64,000 nt of DNA from Acidovorax sp. CCYZU-2555 (lineage in GTDB: Bacteria; Pseudomonadota; Gammaproteobacteria; Burkholderiales; Burkholderiaceae_C). The stretch's first letter is position 1, and each line of letters begins with the position of its first letter. A model generated the notes under the pieces. That model ran no database searches. It was not told the DNA's origin and saw only the letters and a program-made list of their open reading frames with translations. Of this stretch, positions 35,107 to 44,408 are shown piece by piece. A program made the translations under genes and the position numbers. The stretch spans positions 46,372-110,371 of the forward strand of contig NZ_JAHCDD010000008.1 of NCBI RefSeq assembly GCF_018413525.1, written 5' to 3'.

Positions 35107-36858
35107 TTACTTCACTTCGCGCGTACGCACGCCGATGGGATCGAGCGCCGGAGCGATCACGCTGCCGTCGGCCAGGTTGTAACCCGAGGCGATCAGCACC
35201 GCAGTCAAGGCGCGCTGAATGCGCTGCGTCTCGCGGGCGGGATCGCCCTTGGTGCCCCACTCCCAGAAAGCATGGGTGCCGCCGCTGGCCACATTGGAGG
35301 CCAGCGACCAGTTATAGGTGGGCACGCCGGTGTTCGCCGGCACGTTGTCGTTGAGGCTGCTGGAGCCCGTAGGCACCTTGGCCACCTCGTCCACGCCCAC
35401 GCTCTTGGCCGCCTGCCAGCCGGCCTGCAAGGCGATGTTGGCCGTGTTGCCGTTGACGAATGCCGGGCGCAAGCCATACCAGACCTGCTCCAGGCCCACC
35501 GCGTCACCCGCGCCATCGACCTTGGCATAACGGGCGTTTTCCGCCGCGACGCCGGCCTTGAAGGTGGGCTCGATGCCGGCGCGGATTTCGTTGAGCGTAT
35601 CGGTGCGCTCGCTGCGCATGTCGACCAGCAAGGTACAGCTCGGTATCACATTGGAGCCCGCCACAGGCGCCTCGCAGCTCGACTGGCCCACGGTATAGGT
35701 GGTCTTGACCGCATCGGTGCGCAGCTCCGAAGGCGTCTTCAGATCGGCGATCCTGGCAATCGTTGCCGCCATGGCTTCGACCGCACTCGGGCCATTGCCG
35801 GGGATGGCGGGCGCCTTGAACTTCATCTCGAAGCGATAGCTTCCCGTGAAGTTGATCGCGCCGCCGCCTTCCGAGCCGAAGTTGGCGACGATGTTCAGCG
35901 GGTTCGATCCCGTGCCCTTGTCCTGGTCGAAGCCATACAGCTGCTTCATGCCGGCCAGATTGCCCTTGCCCTCTTCGCCCGCCGTGCCGCAGATCCAGAC
36001 GTCGTACACCGGCTTGAGCTGGTATTTCTTGAACATCTGCGCCAAGGTGAACAGACTGGAGGTATTGCCCATTGCGTCCGAGTAGCCGGGCACATACATG
36101 CGCACCGCACCGCCCTGCTTGGCCGCGGCCTCGGTCGCAAACCAGCGGCTGGCCAGCGCGTAGTTGGCGTCCTGCACAATGCGGCCACGGTCGTCGAACG
36201 CCAGCTCGCTGGAAATCGCGGCCAGCTCCTCGGGCGTGTTGACGACAGCCTCAGTCATCGGCTGCAGCTTGATCGGCAGATAGGGTTTGCTCGCAGGCGG
36301 CAGCACTTCGGGATTGACCACATCGATGTGCGACTCGATCAGCACCTTGGGATACTGGCCGTTGTAGGCCTTGGCTCCGGGCGAGCTGGAGTAGCTGCCC
36401 TTGATTTCCACGCAGGCGTTGTAGACCGGCAGTCCGTCGACGATCTGCACATCCGAGCCGGGAAGATTGCCGTCGGCGCGGGTCTTGACCTCGCTGGCCG
36501 CAAAGCCCCATTCGGCCACCATGCGGCGGTGCACTTCCGCCGCCATGCGGTGCTCGTAGCGCGACGGCGAAGCGATGCGCACCAGCTCCATGTGCTGGTT
36601 GAAGCGCGCCTTCTCGCTGGCCGGCGTCTTCAGATCCGCCACGATGGCCTGGATATTCTTGTCAGCGACCAATTTCTGCGCGGCCGAGGCAATCGCCGGG
36701 TCGATCGCGGGAACACCATCGACAATGTTGGTGGACTTGGGCAGGGTGTTTTCACCCGCGTTGTCGCCGGAACCGCCGCCTCCGCACGCGCTCAGCAGCA
36801 GGGCTGTAGACATCGCGTAGAAAAGAGGTGACCTGCTCAAGATTGGCTTGCTGATCAT
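35107..36858 (-). CDS. M20-family metallopeptidase lipoprotein
   Basis: A 583-residue exported zinc peptidase. The signal ends in the lipobox FYAMSTALLLSAC, and the mature N-terminus is glycine-rich (CGGGGSGDNAGEN), then about 100 residues of unique sequence. Metal and catalytic motifs are IESHIDVVN (His and Asp), IVQDANYALAS, the general-base pair in WICGTAGEEGKGNL, a lid insertion around GGAINFTGSYRFEMKFKA, and the final histidine in SGGTHAFWEWG. The M20 family cleaves peptides or N-acyl amino acids; substrate is unknown. ATG 36858 has GGGAG upstream, and the in-frame TTG 18 bases earlier is less likely. It is first in an operon with the stand-alone lid protein. Confidence 0.9.
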   Translation of the reverse strand: MISKPILSRSPLFYAMSTALLLSACGGGGSGDNAGENTLPKSTNIVDGVPAIDPAIASAAQKLVADKNIQAIVADLKTPASEKARFNQHMELVRIASPSRYEHRMAAEVHRRMVAEWGFAASEVKTRADGNLPGSDVQIVDGLPVYNACVEIKGSYSSSPGAKAYNGQYPKVLIESHIDVVNPEVLPPASKPYLPIKLQPMTEAVVNTPEELAAISSELAFDDRGRIVQDANYALASRWFATEAAAKQGGAVRMYVPGYSDAMGNTSSLFTLAQMFKKYQLKPVYDVWICGTAGEEGKGNLAGMKQLYGFDQDKGTGSNPLNIVANFGSEGGGAINFTGSYRFEMKFKAPAIPGNGPSAVEAMAATIARIADLKTPSELRTDAVKTTYTVGQSSCEAPVAGSNVIPSCTLLVDMRSERTDTLNEIRAGIEPTFKAGVAAENARYAKVDGAGDAVGLEQVWYGLRPAFVNGNTANIALQAGWQAAKSVGVDEVAKVPTGSSSLNDNVPANTGVPTYNWSLASNVASGGTHAFWEWGTKGDPARETQRIQRALTAVLIASGYNLADGSVIAPALDPIGVRTREVK

Positions 36859-37135
36859 GCTGATTACTGCTCCCAAGAAAGTGCCTGCACTCTATACCCC
36901 GCCATGGAAACAGCAATGCATCCATGCCGAGACCTATTTGCCTTATCGATAGTGCGCTGGCGTGGCAACAAAGAGCTGTCGCCAAAACGTCAAACTAGGG
37001 ACAAACCATAATCAACGGCCTGCGCTTTCGCCTGCTTGGCCTTGCGCAGTGTTGCGCGGGCCGAGCTCGTCAACGCCGCAGGCCGAAACCGTGTCGCAAA
37101 CCGATTCACAATGCCGTCTTTATTGGAGGAACAGC

Positions 37136-37915
37136 ATGCCCCTTGAAATTGCCAGCACCGGTACAGCCTTGGTGACCGGAGCCAGTTCAGGATATGGCGA
37201 AGCGCTGACGCGCACCCTCGTCGCCAACGGCTGGAACGTGATCGCGGCGGCGCGGCGCCTCGACAAGCTGCAGCAACTGCAGTCCGAGCTGGGTGACGCG
37301 GTCTACCCGCTGCAAATCGATGTCTCGGACCCAGCCGCGGTCGATGGCCTGCTTTCACGCCTGCCCGCCTCGCTCGCCCAGGTTGACCTGCTGGTGAACA
37401 ACGCGGGCGTGGCGCTGGGCCGCGAGCCGGCGCAGCAAGCGCGCGCCGAAGACTGGGCCCAGATGATTGCCGTGAATGTGGCGGGACTGGCCCATGTCAC
37501 CCAGGCCTTGCTTCCCGGCATGGTGGAGCGAGGCCGCGGGCATATCGTCAACATCGGCTCCATCGCCGGCCAGTTTTCCTATCCAGGGGCCAACGTGTAC
37601 GGCGCGACCAAGGCCTTCGTGCGCCAGTTCACCATGAACCTCAAGGCCGACCTGCTGGGAACGCCGGTGCGCGTGTCCGTGGTGGAGCCGGGAATGACCG
37701 AAGGCACGGAGTTCTCCAATGTGCGCTTCAAAGGCGACGACGCGCGCGTGGCCGCCACCTACGAGGGGACCGAGGCGCTGAAAGCCGATGATGTGGCGCA
37801 GGCGGTGCTGTGGATGATTTCGCGCCCGGCGCATGTGAATGTCACCTGCATACAGCTGATGCCTGTGTGCCAGGCGCCGGCGCAAGTGGCCATCCACCGC
37901 AAGCCCAGGAACTGA
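37136..37915 (+). CDS. ydfG: YdfG-like SDR family NADP-dependent 3-hydroxy acid dehydrogenase
   Basis: A 259-residue classical SDR. TGASSGYG (residues 14-21) binds NADP, NNAG is near residue 88, the catalytic serine is Ser142 in NIGSIAG and the Tyr155/Lys159 pair is in YGATK. The run TEFSNVRFKGDDARVAATYEG and the C-terminal HVNVTCIQLMPV are strongly like E. coli YdfG, which oxidises L-allo-threonine, serine and 3-hydroxy acids and reduces malonic semialdehyde. GGAGG lies just before the ATG. It is isolated, with about 210 bases to the next gene. Orthology to YdfG is probable but substrate use is not shown. Confidence 0.88.
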   Translation: MPLEIASTGTALVTGASSGYGEALTRTLVANGWNVIAAARRLDKLQQLQSELGDAVYPLQIDVSDPAAVDGLLSRLPASLAQVDLLVNNAGVALGREPAQQARAEDWAQMIAVNVAGLAHVTQALLPGMVERGRGHIVNIGSIAGQFSYPGANVYGATKAFVRQFTMNLKADLLGTPVRVSVVEPGMTEGTEFSNVRFKGDDARVAATYEGTEALKADDVAQAVLWMISRPAHVNVTCIQLMPVCQAPAQVAIHRKPRN

Positions 37916-38125
37916 TGGTCGGCCCGCGGATGGCGGCGACCTCGCTGTGCCATCACCGGCAGCGGTAGTCCGGCGGGTTAAAGTCAGCCTGTGCAAGCCA
38001 AGGCCAACTACCATTGGCCACTCGCCGGTCGGGCCACATTGCGGTGGCCGGCCCCCACGAAACCCGGTGTCATTCCATCGAACCGTGCAGAGGGAGATCA
38101 GGCACTTGTCAATGCAGCTTCCACA

Positions 38126-39685
38126 ATGAAATCCAACCATACCGGCGTTGCGCACGACCCGCAGACATTGCCGCGTCCGGCAGGACGGCCCTTCCTCGCG
38201 GCCGGGGTCTTGCTCGCGCTGCTGACCGTCGTGTTGATCGCCACCAATGTGTGGCTTGCATCGCGGACCTATGACGCGGCCTGGTCACAGACCACCAAGA
38301 CCTCCAGGAATCTTGGCCACTCGGTAGCCAACCAGCTCGACAGCGTTTTCAGCGAAGTCGACCGGCTGCTCAACACGCTGAGCTATATGCTGGAGCGGCG
38401 AGAGTTGACAGCCGCCAACCTCGAGCCGCTGCAACCCATCATGGTGACGCACCTGAGCCAGGCAGAATACCTCCATGGGCTGTTTGTCTACGGGGATGAG
38501 GGCCAGTGGCTGGTGCACACCCAGCCGGCCCAGGCGCTGCAAGCCAACAACTCCGACCGCGAGTATTTCATCGCGCACCGCGAAAGCCGAAGCACGCGCG
38601 TGCTGATCAGCAAGCCGGTGCAAAGCCGCTCGACGGGCGAATGGATCATTCCGGTCTCCAAGCGCATAGACGACGCCGATGGCCGCTTTGCCGGCGTGCT
38701 GCTGGCCACCGTTCGGGTCGGCTACATCCTCAAGCTGCTCAATGGTTTCGACATTGGCGAAAAAGGTGCGATATCGCTGGGCCTGGCAAACGGCACGATC
38801 GTGCTGCGGCGGCCGTATGCGATGGAAGACCTGGGCCGGCTGATCGCCAACAATCCCCTGATGCCAGCGGTCAACAGCGCGCGCGCCGGCATCATCCGCA
38901 TCACCTCACCGATTGACGGCATCAAGCGCCTGGTGGCGTATGAGCACCTGCCCAACAACCCGCTGTTCGTGACCGTCGCGCTGTCCGAGGCGGAAATTCT
39001 GTCCGAGTGGCGCGGCGCGGTGCAGGTGCAGTTCGCCTGCATGCTGCTGGTGGTCTCGATCATCGGCGTTTCGGCCTGGTACGTCTTTCGCAGCATGAAG
39101 CTGCGCCAGGCTTCCGACCGCGCGCTGCGCATCGCCCATGAGCAGATCGTGCAAGCCAATGCCCAGCTGGCAGACCTGGCGGAACATGACGGTCTGACCG
39201 GCATATTGAACCGCCGGGCGTTCGACCACCGCTTCGAACAAATCCTGGGGCAAAGCCGAAGATATGGCAGCCCGGTTTCGGTACTCCTTTTCGATGTCGA
39301 CCACTTCAAGGCCTACAACGACCACTACGGCCATCCCGCGGGCGACGAGTGTCTGCGCCGTGTCGCGGCGGCGCTCTCCAAGGCGGTACGCCGTCCGGGA
39401 GATGTGCTGGCGCGCTATGGCGGCGAGGAGTTCGTCGCCATCTTGCCCGACACCGCCGCCGCCGGCGCCCTGGAAGTCGCCAACGCGGCCAAGGAAGAAG
39501 TCGAGCGGCTGGTGCTGCTGCATAGCGCGAGCGTGGAAGGCATCGTCACCGTCTCCATTGGGGTGGCATCGGCCAATGGGGCAGCGGTGGATTGGACGAC
39601 AGGCGCGTTGATCGATCAGGCGGACAAGGCGCTGTATCGTGCCAAGCATGAAGGGCGCAACAGGGTGGTCGTAGCGGGAGCCTAG
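38126..39685 (+). CDS. Membrane diguanylate cyclase (periplasmic sensor plus GGDEF)
   Basis: A 519-residue diguanylate cyclase making cyclic di-GMP. A first membrane helix (FLAAGVLLALLTVVLIATNVWL, near residue 25) is followed by about 260 residues of periplasmic sensor resembling a dCache/PAS-like domain, a second helix (FACMLLVVSIIGVSAWYVF), a short linker and a GGDEF domain beginning LTGILNRRAFD. The active site is GGEEF (residues 432-436). An inhibitory I-site RPGD lies five residues before it (423-426), so product inhibition is likely. There is no EAL domain. ATG 38126 is chosen because the longer frame has no membrane leader or binding site. The signal sensed is unknown. Confidence 0.93.
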   Translation: MKSNHTGVAHDPQTLPRPAGRPFLAAGVLLALLTVVLIATNVWLASRTYDAAWSQTTKTSRNLGHSVANQLDSVFSEVDRLLNTLSYMLERRELTAANLEPLQPIMVTHLSQAEYLHGLFVYGDEGQWLVHTQPAQALQANNSDREYFIAHRESRSTRVLISKPVQSRSTGEWIIPVSKRIDDADGRFAGVLLATVRVGYILKLLNGFDIGEKGAISLGLANGTIVLRRPYAMEDLGRLIANNPLMPAVNSARAGIIRITSPIDGIKRLVAYEHLPNNPLFVTVALSEAEILSEWRGAVQVQFACMLLVVSIIGVSAWYVFRSMKLRQASDRALRIAHEQIVQANAQLADLAEHDGLTGILNRRAFDHRFEQILGQSRRYGSPVSVLLFDVDHFKAYNDHYGHPAGDECLRRVAAALSKAVRRPGDVLARYGGEEFVAILPDTAAAGALEVANAAKEEVERLVLLHSASVEGIVTVSIGVASANGAAVDWTTGALIDQADKALYRAKHEGRNRVVVAGA

Positions 39686-39796
39686 CTGCAAGCCACTCGG
39701 GCCAGGCCATCTTCGTCGCAGCCTCCATGCGCAGCGTTTCAAAGGGCAACCCGAGGCCGCTGCGGCATCCGTGTGCTTGCTGGCCGCAGAACCCAG

Positions 39797-40999
39797 TCAA
39801 CCCGCCAGCCCCTCGCCCAGGCGCGCCAGCGCAGTTTGCAGGTCGTGAATCAGATCGGCCGGGTCTTCAAGACCCACATGCAAGCGAACCACGTTGCCAC
39901 GGCCCTGCCAATGGCTCAGACTGCGCACCGCCGCGGGCGACACGGGCAAGGCCAGGCTCTCGTATCCACCCCACGAATGCCCGATGCCAAACAGCTGCAG
40001 CGTCTCGACGAACGCGTCTACCGCCTGGGCGCTGACATCGGTTCTGAACTCGCAACTGAGCAGGCCATTGGCGCCTGAAAAGTCGCGTTTCCAGATGGCA
40101 TGGCCCGGATCATCGGGCAGTGCCGGATAGAACACCGTGGAGATCAACGCCTGCTTTTGCAGCCATTGCGCCACCTGCAAGGCGGTGTCCTGCTGCTGGC
40201 GCATGCGCACGGACAAGGTGCGCACGCCGCGCAGCGCCAGGTAGGCATCGTCGGGGCTCACGCAGTGGCCCAGAAGGTCGCCCATATCCGCGAGCGCCGT
40301 CCAACGGTCCTGGTGGGTCGTCACCGCGCCCAGCATCACGTCCGAATGCCCCACCAGGTACTTGGTCGCCGCGATGACAGAAATGTCGGCGCCCAACCGC
40401 AACGGGCAATACATCAGCCCCGAACCCCAGGTGTTGTCGACAGCGACCACCACGTTGTCATGCGCCTTGGCCAATGCCACCAGTGCCGGCAGATCACACA
40501 TCTCGAACAGGATGGAGCCCGGGCTCTCGGTCCAGATGAGCCGGGTGTTCGGACGAATCTTCGCTTTCAGATCGCTCAGATCCGGCTGGAAGAAACTGCA
40601 ATCCACGCCCATCTGCTGCAGATACTGCACGCAGAATTTCCGCACGGGTTCATAACAGGAATCCACCACCAGAACATGATCGCCGCTGCGCACCACCGAC
40701 AGGATGGCGCAGGTGATGGCAGCCAGACCCGAACTGAAAAGCCGGCTGCGGTGGCCGCCCTCCAAGGCGCAAATCACCGCTTCCAGCGACTCGCCAGTGG
40801 GGCTGCCCTTGCGGCCGTACACCAGTCCGGTTTCGTGACGCGCCCGACCAGCAACCGCCTCCCGCAGCGTCGCCATGGAGTCGAACACCACCGTACTGGT
40901 GCGTGCGACCACGGGGTTGACCGTGACCTTGCACCCCTTGGGCCGACCGGCATGCGTGATCAGCGTGGCGGGCTGCAAGCTGCTGTGGGGCTCGTTCAT
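39797..40999 (-). CDS. PLP-dependent Cys/Met metabolism enzyme (cystathionine beta-lyase-like)
   Basis: A 400-residue fold-type I PLP enzyme of the cystathionine gamma-synthase/beta-lyase family. Motifs: Tyr/Arg segment YGRKGSPT (phosphate site of the partner subunit), AVDNTWGSGLMYCPLRLGADISV, and the Schiff-base lysine in AATKYLVGHSDVMLGAV. C-terminal GGYESLALPV is typical of beta-lyases (MetC). It could split a thioether or release thiol, pyruvate and ammonia by beta elimination. ATG 40999 is six bases after the hydrolase stop. It is the last gene of the organosulfur-type operon and convergent with the diguanylate cyclase. Beta- versus gamma-lyase activity cannot be decided by eye. Confidence 0.9.
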   Translation of the reverse strand: MNEPHSSLQPATLITHAGRPKGCKVTVNPVVARTSTVVFDSMATLREAVAGRARHETGLVYGRKGSPTGESLEAVICALEGGHRSRLFSSGLAAITCAILSVVRSGDHVLVVDSCYEPVRKFCVQYLQQMGVDCSFFQPDLSDLKAKIRPNTRLIWTESPGSILFEMCDLPALVALAKAHDNVVVAVDNTWGSGLMYCPLRLGADISVIAATKYLVGHSDVMLGAVTTHQDRWTALADMGDLLGHCVSPDDAYLALRGVRTLSVRMRQQQDTALQVAQWLQKQALISTVFYPALPDDPGHAIWKRDFSGANGLLSCEFRTDVSAQAVDAFVETLQLFGIGHSWGGYESLALPVSPAAVRSLSHWQGRGNVVRLHVGLEDPADLIHDLQTALARLGEGLAG

Positions 41000-41004
41000 A
41001 CGCT

Positions 41005-42705
41005 TTACTTTCCCAAGAATGCGGCGGCTTCGCGGGCCAGCGCCACGGGCTGATCGCCCCAGATCGTGTGGCCACAGTCCGAGAACTCTATGAGTTCGGC
41101 TTGCGCAAACTGCTCGAGCAATTTCAATGCATTGGGACGTGACAGCACATGGGAATCTTCGCCACGCAAGATCAGCACCGGTGCGCGCACCGCCGCAATG
41201 GACGCGGATTGGTCCACGCGCAACTCCTTGAACGTCTGCAAAATCGGCTCCAGCGCATAGCGCCATTCGAGTTCGCCGTTCGCCACTTCACCCAGATCGC
41301 CTTGCAGCGTGAACGCATGCACTTCGTCGGAGAACCGCTGGCGCTGCGGCAGGCTCTTGGAAAACTGCAGGGCAGCGTTGTCGTCGGCAAAGGTGCGCGG
41401 GCGAGACAGATGCAGGGCCACATACTTGTCTATGGCATCCTGATCGATCAGGCAGCTCGGGTCGGACAAGAGGAGCTTGTCCACGTTGTCTGGATACTTC
41501 GCCGCAAACTCTATGGCGACCTGGGTGCCCAAAGAGCTGCCGATCAGGCTGGCTCGCGCCACGCCCAATGCATCCAATACCTGCTTCACATCATCGGCAT
41601 AGTCGCTGAGCTTGTAGCCCGATGGCGGCTTGTCGGACTTTCCATGGCCGCGCATGTCCAGCGCAATCACGCGGCATTGATTTTTCAGCGCACTGCCCAA
41701 AGCCGTCCAGGCGCTGGACTGCATCGACGTTCCATGCAGGCAAAGCAGTACCGGAAGATGCGCCGCGCCCCATTCGCGCGCCGAGAAGTTCATGGACGCG
41801 GTACGGATGCTCAGCTCTTTTCCCTGCGCATAGGGCACGTCGTAGGGATTCACTTCGGCCGGATTGGACTGAAGCATGTTCACCAATGCATTGGCCGTGA
41901 ACTCGGGGTTGTCGCCCCAGATCGAGTGGCCGGCATTGGGCACGTCGACGATCTGCACGCCCTGGAATTCCTTTTTCAAGCGCTCCACCGTCGAGGGAAT
42001 CAGCACGTCGCTGTCGGCACCGCGCAGAATGACCGTAGGCGAACGCACGGCCTGCACGGAATCCCACATGTCCTTGGCCGCACAGCGCAAGGTTTCTATC
42101 GCCGCATCTTTCTCGTAACGCCATTCCCATTGACCATCCGCCAACTGGCGCAGATCGCCTTCGAGCGTGCGGCGGTGGATTTCATCGGAAAACCGCAGGC
42201 GCTGCGGCAAGGTCTTGGAGAACGCGACCGCGGCTTCAAAGTTGGCGAATGTGCGCGGGCGTGTGACGTGGGCGTGCACCATGTGCTCGGACGCCTCGAT
42301 CGGCATCTCGAAGCTCAGATCCAGCAGGCCCATGGAAGTCACGCGCTCGGGATGGCGGGCGGCGTAAAGCAAGGCGACGCGGGAGCCCAGAGACGAGCCC
42401 ACGATGGAGAAGCGCTCCAGGCCCATTCGGTCCGCAAAGGCCTCCAGATCGGCGCAATAGTGCTCCACGGAATACTGGCCGGGTGCGACACGATCCGAGT
42501 CGCCATGGGAACGCTGGTCCAGACCAATCAGTCGATAGTCCGAGGGCAGCGCCTGTGCGAGCCAATACCAGACACGGCCGTGCAGCGAGGTTCCGTGCAG
42601 AGCCACGACGGTCTTAGGACCGTGCCCCCACTGCTCGTAGTGAAGTTGCAGACCGTTCGCCTGAACAAAGCCATCGCCGCGTTGATCGAGAATTGATGTC
42701 GCCAT
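41005..42705 (-). CDS. Tandem-duplicated alpha/beta hydrolase (two complete domains)
   Basis: A 566-residue protein with two alpha/beta-hydrolase domains in tandem. Domain 1 (about 1-280) has nucleophile GSSLGS, acid RGADSDVL and histidine NAGHSIWGD; domain 2 (about 295-566) has GSSLGT, RGEDSHVL and DCGHTIWGD. Both share the unusual cap segments RPRTFA...FSK(T/S)LPQR.RFSDE and a following GDL...WEWRY-like run, showing that they arose by internal duplication rather than from two families. Both triads look intact, which is rare for such fusions. Start ATG 42705 has AGG upstream; a longer frame to 42732 is less likely. In the operon it sits between the cysteine-dioxygenase-like cupin and the PLP lyase. 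Substrate unknown, perhaps a thioester or ester. Confidence 0.93.
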   Translation of the reverse strand: MATSILDQRGDGFVQANGLQLHYEQWGHGPKTVVALHGTSLHGRVWYWLAQALPSDYRLIGLDQRSHGDSDRVAPGQYSVEHYCADLEAFADRMGLERFSIVGSSLGSRVALLYAARHPERVTSMGLLDLSFEMPIEASEHMVHAHVTRPRTFANFEAAVAFSKTLPQRLRFSDEIHRRTLEGDLRQLADGQWEWRYEKDAAIETLRCAAKDMWDSVQAVRSPTVILRGADSDVLIPSTVERLKKEFQGVQIVDVPNAGHSIWGDNPEFTANALVNMLQSNPAEVNPYDVPYAQGKELSIRTASMNFSAREWGAAHLPVLLCLHGTSMQSSAWTALGSALKNQCRVIALDMRGHGKSDKPPSGYKLSDYADDVKQVLDALGVARASLIGSSLGTQVAIEFAAKYPDNVDKLLLSDPSCLIDQDAIDKYVALHLSRPRTFADDNAALQFSKSLPQRQRFSDEVHAFTLQGDLGEVANGELEWRYALEPILQTFKELRVDQSASIAAVRAPVLILRGEDSHVLSRPNALKLLEQFAQAELIEFSDCGHTIWGDQPVALAREAAAFLGK

Positions 42706-42740
42706 ATGTGTACCTATTGAAAGATCGGGCATGTGCCCAC

Positions 42741-43352
42741 TTAGTTAACGCCTTGGATGATTGGGAAGGGCCGGCTGGCCCCAGTCGCGAGATCGAAAAT
42801 TCTTCTGTCGCTCAGATGCGCGAAGCCTTTTCCGTAGAGATGAAGGTGCAAAGCGTTCTCCGGCCCCAGCACCTCGATGGCATGGATATCGTCCGGCCCC
42901 AGGGCCAGCACATTGCCCTGGCCCACGGTGATATCAGCCAGGTGTTCGACGCGCGCCGTTGGCTCTTGTGCATGGAGTGCATACAGCGCGTTTTTCTCCC
43001 GGCCGCGCACTCCCGCGATCACCGCCCAGGTGGTGTGGTTGTGCGGCGGTTGCTGATGCCCGGGCTTCATCGCCACGGCATACATGGCGTAGCTGCCATC
43101 GGCGTCTTCGTGCAATGCATAGGCCTGCCAGAGCTTGTCTTGCGGGACAGGGAAATCGGCGTCGCGCCACAAGGCAAGCTGCGCGGCCAGCGCTTGCATC
43201 AATACGCCAATGCATTGCGCCGCGGCCACACCGATGTTTTGCTCGCCACGCGCCAGCGCCCGCACACGTTCCACCGTTTTGGCAATTTCGGCCGCGCGCT
43301 GTGCCGCAATGGCCGCGCTGTCGCTCGCTGAAACTTCGCAGTTCATGCTCAT
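42741..43352 (-). CDS. Cysteine dioxygenase-like cupin (thiol dioxygenase)
   Basis: A 203-residue cupin related to cysteine dioxygenases. Iron-binding histidines are His104 and His106 in PPHNHTTWAVIAG and His157 in LGPDDIHAIEV, as in the CDO three-histidine site. Such enzymes oxidise a thiol (cysteine, 3-mercaptopropionate, mercaptosuccinate) to a sulfinic acid with O2. ATG 43352 overlaps the Bug stop by four bases (ATGA) and has GAGG five bases before it. Coupling to the receptor suggests that the imported compound is the thiol substrate. Which thiol is used cannot be read from these motifs. Confidence 0.9.
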   Translation of the reverse strand: MSMNCEVSASDSAAIAAQRAAEIAKTVERVRALARGEQNIGVAAAQCIGVLMQALAAQLALWRDADFPVPQDKLWQAYALHEDADGSYAMYAVAMKPGHQQPPHNHTTWAVIAGVRGREKNALYALHAQEPTARVEHLADITVGQGNVLALGPDDIHAIEVLGPENALHLHLYGKGFAHLSDRRIFDLATGASRPFPIIQGVN

Positions 43353-44344
43353 TCCATCCTCACATTCGCGGCCTGGGCGGCGAGCTTCCACTCTTCAATT
43401 TCGGCCGCGACCAGATCGCGCGTGGCCTGAGAGCCCAGGAAGGTGGGCACAAAGCCCAAGGCCTGCAGATGCGATCGAAAATCCGGTGTCGCGGTGAGCT
43501 TCTCGATCTTCGAAGACAGGCTGCTGGCAATCTCCGGATGGATGGCCGCGGGCGCAAACAGTCCCACCCAGGTTCCACGACTGAAGGGGATGCCCGCTTC
43601 GGTCAGCGTGGGGACTTTGGGGAATGTCGGGTGGCGGTTGGGCCCGGCAATCGCCAGGATGCGCGCCTTGCCCGATTGCACGTGTGGAGCCACAGAAAAG
43701 GCATCGACGACACACAGGTCGGACAAGCCGCCGATCAGATCCGTCACCGCTGGCGAGGCCCCGCGATACGGTATGTGGCGCATCTCTATGCCCAGATCCG
43801 ACTTGATGATTTCGCCGGTCAGATGCCCGAATGTTCCCTGCCCACCCGTTCCGTAGGTGAGTTCCTTCTTTTCCTTGGCCAGTGCGACAAGATCCTTGAT
43901 CGCCCTGCAGCGGCTGCTCGCGGCGACGGCAACCACCAGTCCGCCTTGGGCAAACATGGCGATGGGCGCCAGGTCGCGTGCCGGGTTGTAGGGCAAGCCG
44001 GGGTGGATCGCCGGCTGCACCGACATCGTGGCGGCGATGCCCAGCACCAGCGTCTGTCCATCGGCCGGACTCTTCACCACCGACTGAATTCCGATCGAGC
44101 CGCCCGCACCGGCGCGGTTCTCGATGATGAATCGCTCCATCTGCGCCCGGTTGAGCGCGTCCGCCAGCAGTCGCCCCGCCGAATCCACCGACCCGCCTGC
44201 CGCCGTCGGAACCACGATCTTCACGACTTTGGTGGAGCCCGATTGCGCATGCAAAGCGGGCGGCAGCGCCGTCAATGCGCCAAGCGCTGCCGCTTGCCTC
44301 AGCAATATGCGCCGTTGAATCATCTGCTTTTCTTCGAACTGCAT
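43349..44344 (-). CDS. Bug-family tripartite tricarboxylate receptor, Tat-like signal
   Basis: A 331-residue Bug/TctC periplasmic receptor. The leader contains QRRILLRQAAALGALTALPPA, a twin-arginine-like signal, followed by VKIVVPTAAGGSVDSAGR and IIENRAGAGGSIGIQSV. GAGG precedes the ATG at 44344. It is coupled by overlap to the thiol dioxygenase-like gene downstream, and with the rhodanese, hydrolase and PLP lyase genes it forms a putative organosulfur operon. An organic acid carrying a thiol or thioether is the most reasonable ligand, by context only. Confidence 0.92.
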   Translation of the reverse strand: MQFEEKQMIQRRILLRQAAALGALTALPPALHAQSGSTKVVKIVVPTAAGGSVDSAGRLLADALNRAQMERFIIENRAGAGGSIGIQSVVKSPADGQTLVLGIAATMSVQPAIHPGLPYNPARDLAPIAMFAQGGLVVAVAASSRCRAIKDLVALAKEKKELTYGTGGQGTFGHLTGEIIKSDLGIEMRHIPYRGASPAVTDLIGGLSDLCVVDAFSVAPHVQSGKARILAIAGPNRHPTFPKVPTLTEAGIPFSRGTWVGLFAPAAIHPEIASSLSSKIEKLTATPDFRSHLQALGFVPTFLGSQATRDLVAAEIEEWKLAAQAANVRME

Positions 44345-44408
44345 TTTTCGACCTCGTTGGGTGGAGAAGAAGAATGGGCTTATCTCGCCACACTCACGAC
44401 GGAATCGT

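Noticed and set aside
34636..36831. Plus-strand open frame (731 codons) opposite the M20 genes
   Set aside because: Overlaps two genes with catalytic motifs and signal peptides on the other strand; no motif of its own.
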